Shown here piece by piece: positions 35,993 to 44,320 of a stretch of DNA of 64,000 nt. The notes below the pieces were generated by a model that saw only the letters and a program-made list of their open reading frames with translations, did no database searches and had not been told where the DNA came from. A program made the position numbers and the translations under genes. The DNA is from Lachnospiraceae bacterium (GTDB taxonomy: Bacteria; Bacillota; Clostridia; Lachnospirales; Lachnospiraceae), in contig SVFO01000002.1 of the NCBI GenBank assembly GCA_015056795.1, forward strand, positions 114,600 through 178,599, in the 5' to 3' direction. Position 1 is the first letter of the stretch. Every line of letters starts with the position of its first letter.

Positions 35993-37170
35993 TCATTCCT
36001 TCGATGGTTCATCGGCCTTTTGGACTAACTCTTCATCATCGATCCCAAGCCGGATCGCCTTCCTCTCCAGTAAAACAGCCTGAAATTTACTGATCACGAT
36101 ACTGAGAATGGCGGCAAGAGGGATGGCAATCAAAATTCCGATCACGCCGAACATCTTCCCCCCGACAATGATAAAGACAAGAATCATAACCGGCGAAACG
36201 CCCAGGGCGTCACCATACATCTTCGGCTTTAAGACATACCCGTCCAGCGTCTGAAGGATCGCCGTGAAAATCAGAAAGGCAACGGCCTTCCACGGATCCG
36301 CAAGGAGCAGGATCAGACCACCGATGGCCGCTCCGAAGATGGGGCCGAAGGTGGGAATCATGTTGGTGATCCCGACAACCACGGAAACCAGAACGGCATA
36401 CGGCATTCCAAAGATCAGCATAAAAATAAAATTAGCACTTCCTACAACCAACGCTTCCACCAGCTCGGCAATGATGTATTTCTCCATGATGTCATACAGC
36501 TCTTTAGAAACGAGAAAAACCTTTTGTACTTTGCAGGAGAAGTAATCAAAATGACGAGGGTTTTCGATCCCCAGCAGATTCTGTCCTTATCAAAAAGGAA
36601 ATACACTGCAAGAATCGCTCCCATCACCCAGTTTACCAACCCCTCTCCGATGGCAGAGAACGCACCCAGGATTTTCTCAAGATATTCCGGCAGCTTACTT
36701 TCAAGATGAATCAGGGAATTCAGATTGGATTCAAAAAACCCGGACAAATCCACGTACTTTTTCAAAAAACCGCCGTTAAAGCTCTCCAGCCACTTCTGGA
36801 GTTGTTCAAGATATGTGTCAAAATTGGACAGGAACGTGGTAATGCTTCCGATCAGCTGCGGGATCAGCGAAACTAAGATCAGCGTCAGCAGAACAATGGC
36901 AATGGTCAGGGCAAATACGACGGAAGCCAGACGGTTCAGCTTCTTTTTCTTTATTTTGCGGAACAGTCCCTTTTGCAGGCGTATGACGAACGGCTCCATA
37001 ATATACGCCAGAACACATCCGATCACCACGGGGGAAAAATATTGAAGCACCCTCCCCAGGGTTCCTCCGATCGTGCTCAGGTTCATCAGAATCACATACA
37101 AAAGCACGCCGCTGCAGGATGCCACCGTGTAAGGAAACCATTTTTGATTTTTCCAATCTCCAAATCCCAT
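35993..37170 (-). pseudogene. AI-2E family permease, split by a one-base frameshift
   Basis: The first part (37170 to ~36510) and second part (~36510 to 35993) together encode a ~392-residue AI-2E-type (PF01594) permease with the usual eight spans. The frames meet at KRFFSFLK: reading continues as ELYDIMEKYIIAELVEALVV if one base is added in the CTAAAGAGCTG stretch near 36505-36512. This means a single deleted A, in the gene or in the read. The downstream motifs TNMIPTFGPIFGAAIG and LDGYVLKPKMYGD are typical and undamaged, so the lesion is very recent or an artefact. Family members export small molecules or act in Na+/H+ exchange. Its place inside the cargo block is puzzling. Confidence 0.75.
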
Positions 37171-37238
37171 TTTGTACCTCGTTCATTCTTCGTAGTTCTG
37201 CAGAGAATCCGGCCATTTGACCGGATTCCCCGCGTTTA

Positions 37239-39941
37239 TTACAGGTAGACGCCCTTGTCGACCTTTTTCTCTTTCAGCGTATTCTTCACCGGCTTGTCAC
37301 CGGCCTCCTTGGAACGCTTCTTCGTATCCAGTACTTCCCCCGGCTTCTTCCTGCCGGCAGGAGCCTCCTTCAGCCGGGCCTCCTTCTGGCTCTGCGTTTT
37401 CAGGTAGGTGAGCTCCTCCCGCTCATCCATTCCAAGCTCCCCAAGGACCTCCTTCTGGTAGTCCTTTGATAATTTCAATTTATCCGTCGTTTTACTAAGG
37501 CCGTATACGCCACCTCTGTCGTATTCCCCCATTTCAATATACTCCGGATGGGCGATGTCTGTCACGCCCTTTTTTTCTCTGATATTGTCCACCATGTCCC
37601 CGCCGCGGTTTTGGGTCGACGGTGCTGCCTCGATCATGGCATTTAGCACCTGCAGGGTCTTTGGATCATTTGGCCCGATCATCTTTATATTCCGTTCTAT
37701 GTAGCGGTCCATCGCCTCATAGATCTCTGAGTTGGCCTGTTCCACCAGTTTCCCGACCTTTTGCATGGGCAGACCCTCAGCCTCCGGATCCTTGGGAAGA
37801 TGGGCAATTTTTTTGACGGTATCATAGATTTTCTGATAGTCCTTATCCTTCCCGTCCGGAACCTCCATATCCCGGTAAAGCCGCTTCATTTCGTAGATAT
37901 AATTTCCGTAATCCTCCGGCTCAACCCCGTAAGTCTTCCTATGCCGTATCTGCGCCGCCTTCTTTACGGATGCGCCATCCTTTAGGGCATCCTTGAGTTC
38001 CGGCTCGCTTATTTCATCAAGATAGAATTTATCCTTCATCCGGTTCGCCGCCTTGTCAATCATATTCCGGTCAAATTTTTTGGCAGGCTTTTGCATCATC
38101 ATGATCTGCGCGGCAAGCACCTTTGCCATGTCATCGATCATCTCTTCCCTTGTGCCGTTCATGGCACCCTTTCCCGTATGGCTCCTTACGTAGGAATCAA
38201 AGTCCTTGGGCTCTTCCTTGACCGGAGGCCTGAGGAGATCCTTATCTGCCACCTTCGGAAACACCTGCATCTCGGACGGATTCAGCTTGATATTCGGGGT
38301 CTCCCTCTCAAGATCCCCAAGCAGTCTGTTATAGACGCCATCCACCGCCTGTACCCTCTTCGTCTCCAGGTCGGAGCGCTTGTGCTTATGCCCGTCCGGT
38401 CCGTTCATCTGCCTGTTTTTATAACGCAGGTAGGTCTGGGATTTCTCCAGTACTTCCCTTTTCTTTTTCCAAAATTGCCGATTATTTTTCCGCGCCTCCG
38501 GTGAGAGGCTCTGCTCCATCTCAGCCAGCTCCTTCACGGACTTCTTTAATTCCTTAAACTGTCTTGAACTGGTAAACAGCGTTCTGGGATCCGCCTCCTG
38601 TAGTGCATTGTACATCGCCGTATAATCGCCGGCCAGCATCGCCTTATCCCCTGTCGTCAGCGTTGCCGCCATGCGCCGGTCCATGCGCTCCGGAAATTGT
38701 TCGAGGCAGTTGCGGGTCAATCCCTTTTCCGTCGCCAACATGGCACCGGTCTTTAGCTTTCTGAGATTTTCCAGGCGCTTCTCCTGCGTCAGCGGTCCCC
38801 CCGGATTTGTCACCTCATTCCAGATCTTCCGCATCTTTTCAGCAACTTCCTTCATGTCATCGATCTTTTTCTGACGCGCATCCCAATCCTTCTTTCTGTC
38901 TTCATCCGGATCAGGATACTTCTGCTTATCCGCATCCAGCTCCGCCTGGAGGTTTTTGGCGTTTTTGGCATAATGGTTCATCTGAAGGTTGAAGGCGGTC
39001 ATGTGCCGGACGTCCTCCACGGGATAGCCGGCCTTCAAAAGCTCCTGCTTTGCCTTCATGTCATGCGTGGAAAAAAGGATGCCGCGGTCTCCGTCCGTAT
39101 ACTCCTGGCGGGTATTTTGCAGAACATTTTTCTGCTTCAGCTTCTCCACCTGTTCGTCCGTCAGCTCCATGACCTTTTCCATGCGCTTTGACTGCTCCTT
39201 ACATGCATTCAAAAGCTCCTGCCTGGAAACGTTCCCGTTAGTGACATTCTCCGACAGCATTTCATGTACCCGGACATTGCCCGCCATGGCCTCCAGCAGT
39301 CCCAGATCCGCCGTCTCGTCAAGAACGGTTTTGGTAGCCGTTCCGTCCATGGACATAGCAAACTTGTTTTTATTCTTATCATAGCGGTACGTACCCTGTT
39401 CGAACGCGATCTTTGCAGTCATGGCGACGGCCGTGCCATAGGAAGGATCCTCCGTCATCTCCGAAATCATCTTTCCGTCGTAGCTTCTCTTCATCAACCC
39501 CTTTAATATCTGATAATGATTTCCGGCATTGGGAGCCGACAGGTCAAGCTCCTTCTCATGCTCGTCCAAAACCTCCAGAAGCTCCCGCATTCCATCGTCA
39601 AATTCCTGAAGTACCTCCTCCATGCCAGGCTCCGTATAAAACCTTCCCGCTCCTGGTTGTATCCAGTAGCCGATGCCAGGCAATCCATCTGAAACGTCTC
39701 TCGTTTCAGCGCCATATTCGTTATTGTTTTCTGTTAGCTTTTCAAAGCGTTTACCATATATCCGCCCCACGTCCTCTGTGTTGCCGTCATCTACAAGCTT
39801 TGGCAGGGAGAGCTTTTTCATGATCTCTAGCTTCTTCTCCTCGCTCACCTTGTCTCCGAGATACCCCCAGAGCAGCGTCGAGGCAATGCCGGGATTATTC
39901 ATGGTTTCATACATGGAATATTTATCAAGTAGATTTGGCAT
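37239..39941 (-). CDS. Large helical cytoplasmic protein (900 residues), candidate effector
   Basis: Starts at the ATG at 39941, seven bases behind GAGGAGG; a GTG further upstream is within that site. No signal peptide or membrane span. It is mostly charged helices. Around residues 300-400 it shares a pattern with the 1417-residue neighbour (LLKAGYPVEDVRHMTAFN here, YKAGLEQGWHIDDLGTLAAF there). Residues ~458-535 hold one copy of the locus-wide module (SSRQFKELKKSVKEL, Y504, ETKRVQAV). Residues ~605-660 match the second shared module (MIDDMAKVLAAQIMM). The tail has six Lys in the last 20 residues. No catalytic motif is recognised. Fourth of four giant genes in tandem, 33-48 bp apart. Confidence 0.75.
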   Translation of the reverse strand: MPNLLDKYSMYETMNNPGIASTLLWGYLGDKVSEEKKLEIMKKLSLPKLVDDGNTEDVGRIYGKRFEKLTENNNEYGAETRDVSDGLPGIGYWIQPGAGRFYTEPGMEEVLQEFDDGMRELLEVLDEHEKELDLSAPNAGNHYQILKGLMKRSYDGKMISEMTEDPSYGTAVAMTAKIAFEQGTYRYDKNKNKFAMSMDGTATKTVLDETADLGLLEAMAGNVRVHEMLSENVTNGNVSRQELLNACKEQSKRMEKVMELTDEQVEKLKQKNVLQNTRQEYTDGDRGILFSTHDMKAKQELLKAGYPVEDVRHMTAFNLQMNHYAKNAKNLQAELDADKQKYPDPDEDRKKDWDARQKKIDDMKEVAEKMRKIWNEVTNPGGPLTQEKRLENLRKLKTGAMLATEKGLTRNCLEQFPERMDRRMAATLTTGDKAMLAGDYTAMYNALQEADPRTLFTSSRQFKELKKSVKELAEMEQSLSPEARKNNRQFWKKKREVLEKSQTYLRYKNRQMNGPDGHKHKRSDLETKRVQAVDGVYNRLLGDLERETPNIKLNPSEMQVFPKVADKDLLRPPVKEEPKDFDSYVRSHTGKGAMNGTREEMIDDMAKVLAAQIMMMQKPAKKFDRNMIDKAANRMKDKFYLDEISEPELKDALKDGASVKKAAQIRHRKTYGVEPEDYGNYIYEMKRLYRDMEVPDGKDKDYQKIYDTVKKIAHLPKDPEAEGLPMQKVGKLVEQANSEIYEAMDRYIERNIKMIGPNDPKTLQVLNAMIEAAPSTQNRGGDMVDNIREKKGVTDIAHPEYIEMGEYDRGGVYGLSKTTDKLKLSKDYQKEVLGELGMDEREELTYLKTQSQKEARLKEAPAGRKKPGEVLDTKKRSKEAGDKPVKNTLKEKKVDKGVYL

Positions 39942-39988
39942 AAAAATCCTCCTCACGTCAACTTATTTGGCACACTTTTTTTGCAAGC

Positions 39989-42900
39989 TTAAACGCCCGG
40001 ACCACTGATCTTCGGAGCTTCCTTCTTTGGTGGTGTCTTTGCCGGCGTCTGTTCAAGCTTTTGCAGGGTCTGGTCATCCACATAAAACTCCTTGCGAAGC
40101 TTGGTCATCTTCCGGACGGCCTTTCCGCTTTCCAGTTCACTGATCAGCTTCTTTGCCGTCAAGCCCGGCTTATTCAGATAATCCTGCATGGCGCTCTTAA
40201 ATTCCTTGTTCGCAAGGATGCTTTTTTTCACGCTGGTCATGCCCCTGCTCTGGAAAACGTCGCGGCCGTCCCTCGAGGTGGAAGCGGAAAGGGTCGCAGC
40301 AAGAATGGTGGCCGCATGATTCATCACCTTGGTCTTTTCCTTATCGCCAAGGGTCTTCCCGCTTTGTATCAGCGCCCCAAGCTTTTTCTCCGCCTTCACG
40401 GCCTGTGCCTGTGCCAACATGATCCGAAGCTGCCCAAGGTCATGATTCGTTCCAAGCTCCCTGTTCAGGGCATTTTTCACGCGGATCTGCTCTTCCTTCG
40501 CCATTCGCTCAAATTCCTTGGCGCCCTGCAGCCTTTGTTTTCCTGCGGGTGTGCTTGCATTTGCCTTCTCCTTCTGATACAGGCTGCTTCTGTAAGCGAC
40601 CTCATCCAGGGCATTTAAGTATTCCGGAAGCTTGTCGGCATCCATGGGGTAGCCGACCTTTGCCTTAAGATCTCGCATCTTTTCTGCGGCCAGGCGCAGG
40701 TTCTCATGCACCGCCGATTCCCTTCCCAGAAATACTCCGCTGCGCTTGGCATTAAAATCATCGAAGATCTTTTCCATCTCCCAGTCCGCATGCTTTGATT
40801 TTCCGGTCTCCTCCGGCTTTGCAACAAAAGCGGTATTCAGCGCCTCCTCCGTGATCAGATCAGGTTCTTCCGGCGCTTTTTCAGTCTCCTGCTTCCTTTC
40901 GGGCATTCCGTTCACGAGCTTCGCGGAATCCATTTTCCGAAAGACTTCGATCTCCTCAAGCCTCTCCTTTCCCTTGTCGCTTACGGTGAGTCCGTCGGTG
41001 ACGACAAAGGCAGGCTCCCGCCCCTGCTCGATCAGAAGGTCACGCTTTCTGCAGGTAGCATAGGTCTGGTGAAAGCCCTTGGCATCGCCTTCATGGACAT
41101 ACCCTCTTGCGTATCCCTTCCTGACGCTCTCATGAATCTCATCCAGAAGCTCCTTCCGCTGCTCCGCGTTCCTTATGGGGGTCTCCTTCAGCTTTTCCCA
41201 AAGCGCATCCATTTCATCAAGCCACCGCTCATGCTTTTCATCCTTGTAGACGGGCTTTTCGAATTCCACGTATTTCGCCTGACTCGTCACTCCGGTGGCA
41301 AGCGTATTTTTTCGTGCATCCCTGCGGATGTTATTAAAGGCTGCCAGGGTGCCCAGGTCATCTATGTGCCACCCCTGCTCCAGTCCTGCCTTATAGGCCT
41401 CTGCAGCCGTTTTCAGCGTCATGGTTCCTCTGGCAGACTTTTCATGCACGTGCCAGGGTTCATTACCGGGATCAGTGATCCCCGCATCCCAGAGCTGCTG
41501 ATTCTTTTTGGGATCATCCAGGGTTTTGTACATGGTATCCAGATAAGAATCCAGCTGACTGACCTGATCGTACAGGCGCCTTCTGTACTGATCCTCCTTC
41601 CCCGGTTCAATGGTGCCCTTTTCCTTCTCCTTCCAATAATCTACAAGGGTCTGCTCGGCCGCATCCCCAACGATTACGGCATCATAGACGGGAAAATCAT
41701 TGCGGGAGCAGAGCGCCACCTTGCCCATAATGCTCTTGTCTCTCCCCATGTCCATCGCCGGTCCGAAACTCTGCGCGGCGTAGGAAAGAGGAGTCTTTGT
41801 CAGCAGATATGACTGGGAATAACCATCCGCAGCCCGTCGGATGCGGTTGGGTCCCATGGCCTTCATTAAGTCCCGCGTCTTATTTTGAATTTTTTCAAAG
41901 CCCTCGGGCGAAATATCCTGTTCGATCTGAAATTTGATCGTATCGTAACGCTTCTGGCAGTCCCCGATCAGTTTGTCAAATTCCTTCAGGCGCGTCTCAT
42001 AAATGTTCTTCCTTTCCAGGGCCCTCTGAGCATCCTCCCCGGCCTTTTCAAGCGCCTGCTTTGCCTGCTCCAGCTCCTCTTTGGCGTGGGTGAGTTCCAT
42101 CTCCTTTTGCTTTTTGTTACCGCCCCTGCTGAAGGGATTAAATACAAGAGGAGCCTCAGCATCCGGAAGGTTTTTCACCTCTTCGGAAAGCTTCCTTACT
42201 CTTTCTGCAAGCTCCTCCTGCTTTTCCCGTGCCTTCTCCAGCGCCTCAGTGGTCCGGAAGTTTTCCATGCGGACGGCCTCGCCCTCGTCAGACACGTAAT
42301 ACGCTTTCGCCTGCTTTGCCGCATTCAGTCGCTGCTCCTCCAGATCGACTTGATGCATCAGCGCATTGCCATACAGAAGTCTCTCATCCTTATTGTTTAA
42401 GCGCTCCTCAATGAGTTCATCGCATCTTGCGCCGTTTTTTCGAAGAAGGTCACGGAATTGTTCCAAAACATCCGGCCTTTGAACCTTCAGGACATGCATC
42501 TGAGAGGATCCAGAAATCTGCGCATAATCGGTAATGGTCTCCGTATCATCTGCACCCTCTTCTACATAAAGCCGCGCCGCGATCGTACCATTTTCCCTTT
42601 CATCCAATTCGCTATAGGGCGGCCTTGCCATCTCCGCGTTCGATTGTTCTCGCGGCAGCGAGGTGACGATGGAATCCACCATGGAAACAACGTTGTAATA
42701 GGAGCCCTTCAGTTGCTCATCCGACAGCTGCATAAACTCGGGGAGGTGATTTCTCTTCTCCCTTTCACTCACCAGCTTCGGATCAACGTTACCTACGGTG
42801 GCCGGGTTTTTGTCAAGCTCCAGCCTGCCCTCCGCATTTACCATGTACTCATGGCAGGCAACCTTGTCTGCCGGATCCAGCGTGGCGCGCATGGTTTCGA

Positions 42901-44242
42901 TACGCATGTACTGACGTCTTTCGGCCTCGTCAAGCTCCTCCCAGGACCGGTCCTCACCAAATATGGGGTCTTCGTTATACTTTGCAGCGCAATGCTCCCT
43001 TAAGGGCTTTCCGTTTACCTCAATGAGATCATATGCCGTCTTACCTTGATCCACGCTGTTCATACTAACGGCATAAAGGTTATAAAGCGGGAAATAGATC
43101 CGGTGAAAACCGTGCTCCGCCGCCCTTTGTTGCTCCTGCGTCATCTGCCAGGGCTCCAGAAGCTTTTCTCCCTTGCCGTCCGCCGAAAGGGTTTTCGTCA
43201 TGGAATCCAGGTAAGCCTTCGGTGTCTCACCGGAAACTGACGCTCCCAGATCACCATTTACGATGTCAGGGTAGCTTTGCTTTACACCCTCTAAATCGCC
43301 CTGAATACGTTCTTCAAGATGCTTGGGGAGCTGCGTACCCTTCTCCAGATACTCCTCCAGCGCCTTCCGATCCGCCTCGTTCAGTTTTGAAATTTTTTGA
43401 GACGCAAAGGGTTGAACAATTATCGTATTCTCTGCGTGTAATTCAGGGAGATTCTGACGGAATTCCTGAAGGGTCTTACCGCGATACGCAGCCTGATTTT
43501 GAGTCGCAAATTTACGCCCTTCCACATACTGGACAATGCCACTCTCCACATCTGTGCGCGAAATCGGCTGAGTCATCTTTTGAACAAAGGCCTTACAGTT
43601 TTGGAGGGTGACAATATTCGCCCAAAAATGCGACTGTGCCTCCTCGGAACCGAACCCCCGTACAAAGCCTTCGTTTAACTCCGGCACTCTGAAATTCCCC
43701 ATCTGCTGTTCCTGAATGACCTGAAGAAAATCCGTTCCGACCTTACCCAGCAGCACCATGTCGTCCTTGCACTGCAGCCAGTTCTCCGGGTTTCCCAGAT
43801 CCAGGTCGGGAAAACGATATTCGCTCAGCTTCTTGTCAGCGTCACGATAAAGCTCTCCCCAGGCCTTCGCACTCTCCGAATGATATACCTTCTCTCCCTT
43901 CTCATTCGTTGTAGAGACCGGATGCTCCTTTAAGAAGGTTTCAAACTCCGCAAGGTACGTTGCCTTGTCATGCCCCTCCAGCTCTCCCCTCTCAAACTTC
44001 GGAATATCCTTGAAATCCACTCCGTGCTTTGCCATCACAAATAGATCAAAGATTGCGGCGTTGGAATTCGCGCGCGGATCCGTAAGTCCCGCATCCTTAA
44101 TCACCTTCCGATCTATATTGGCAAGATTCTTCCCCTGAAGCTCCGCGAATTCGTTGTTCTCCTTTTCCAGAAGATTCATCCGAAACCTCGTAAGGTCTCT
44201 CTTGTTCCGTTCCTCTTTTTGCAGTTTCTCCTGACTCGGCAT
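39989..44242 (-). CDS. Very large helical cytoplasmic protein (1417 residues), candidate effector
   Basis: ATG at 44242 with AGGAGG ten bases before it. No export signal or membrane span. The N-terminal ~600 residues are globular and unfamiliar (e.g. FHRIYFPLYNLYAVSMNSVD; YMRIETMRATLDPADKVACH). A long coiled coil follows at roughly 640-790 (EKAREKQEELAERVRKLSEE and EQAKQALEKAGEDAQRALER). Next comes a region resembling the 900-residue neighbour (YKAGLEQGWHIDDLGTLAAF), then one copy of the shared module (~1165-1245: GRESAVHENLRLAAEKMRDL, LYQKEK, TPAGKQRL) and the C-terminal module (~1300-1370: HAATILAATLSASTSRDGRD, ANKEFKSAM). The tail is proline/lysine-rich. Function not recognised. Confidence 0.75.
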   Translation of the reverse strand: MPSQEKLQKEERNKRDLTRFRMNLLEKENNEFAELQGKNLANIDRKVIKDAGLTDPRANSNAAIFDLFVMAKHGVDFKDIPKFERGELEGHDKATYLAEFETFLKEHPVSTTNEKGEKVYHSESAKAWGELYRDADKKLSEYRFPDLDLGNPENWLQCKDDMVLLGKVGTDFLQVIQEQQMGNFRVPELNEGFVRGFGSEEAQSHFWANIVTLQNCKAFVQKMTQPISRTDVESGIVQYVEGRKFATQNQAAYRGKTLQEFRQNLPELHAENTIIVQPFASQKISKLNEADRKALEEYLEKGTQLPKHLEERIQGDLEGVKQSYPDIVNGDLGASVSGETPKAYLDSMTKTLSADGKGEKLLEPWQMTQEQQRAAEHGFHRIYFPLYNLYAVSMNSVDQGKTAYDLIEVNGKPLREHCAAKYNEDPIFGEDRSWEELDEAERRQYMRIETMRATLDPADKVACHEYMVNAEGRLELDKNPATVGNVDPKLVSEREKRNHLPEFMQLSDEQLKGSYYNVVSMVDSIVTSLPREQSNAEMARPPYSELDERENGTIAARLYVEEGADDTETITDYAQISGSSQMHVLKVQRPDVLEQFRDLLRKNGARCDELIEERLNNKDERLLYGNALMHQVDLEEQRLNAAKQAKAYYVSDEGEAVRMENFRTTEALEKAREKQEELAERVRKLSEEVKNLPDAEAPLVFNPFSRGGNKKQKEMELTHAKEELEQAKQALEKAGEDAQRALERKNIYETRLKEFDKLIGDCQKRYDTIKFQIEQDISPEGFEKIQNKTRDLMKAMGPNRIRRAADGYSQSYLLTKTPLSYAAQSFGPAMDMGRDKSIMGKVALCSRNDFPVYDAVIVGDAAEQTLVDYWKEKEKGTIEPGKEDQYRRRLYDQVSQLDSYLDTMYKTLDDPKKNQQLWDAGITDPGNEPWHVHEKSARGTMTLKTAAEAYKAGLEQGWHIDDLGTLAAFNNIRRDARKNTLATGVTSQAKYVEFEKPVYKDEKHERWLDEMDALWEKLKETPIRNAEQRKELLDEIHESVRKGYARGYVHEGDAKGFHQTYATCRKRDLLIEQGREPAFVVTDGLTVSDKGKERLEEIEVFRKMDSAKLVNGMPERKQETEKAPEEPDLITEEALNTAFVAKPEETGKSKHADWEMEKIFDDFNAKRSGVFLGRESAVHENLRLAAEKMRDLKAKVGYPMDADKLPEYLNALDEVAYRSSLYQKEKANASTPAGKQRLQGAKEFERMAKEEQIRVKNALNRELGTNHDLGQLRIMLAQAQAVKAEKKLGALIQSGKTLGDKEKTKVMNHAATILAATLSASTSRDGRDVFQSRGMTSVKKSILANKEFKSAMQDYLNKPGLTAKKLISELESGKAVRKMTKLRKEFYVDDQTLQKLEQTPAKTPPKKEAPKISGPGV

Positions 44243-44320
44243 ACCTCTTTTCCTCCTTTTTCTTCCCCTTAAAGTCACTCGCCGTTCCCCGACGCGTGCC
44301 GTTTGTTTATTCCCTCCACG

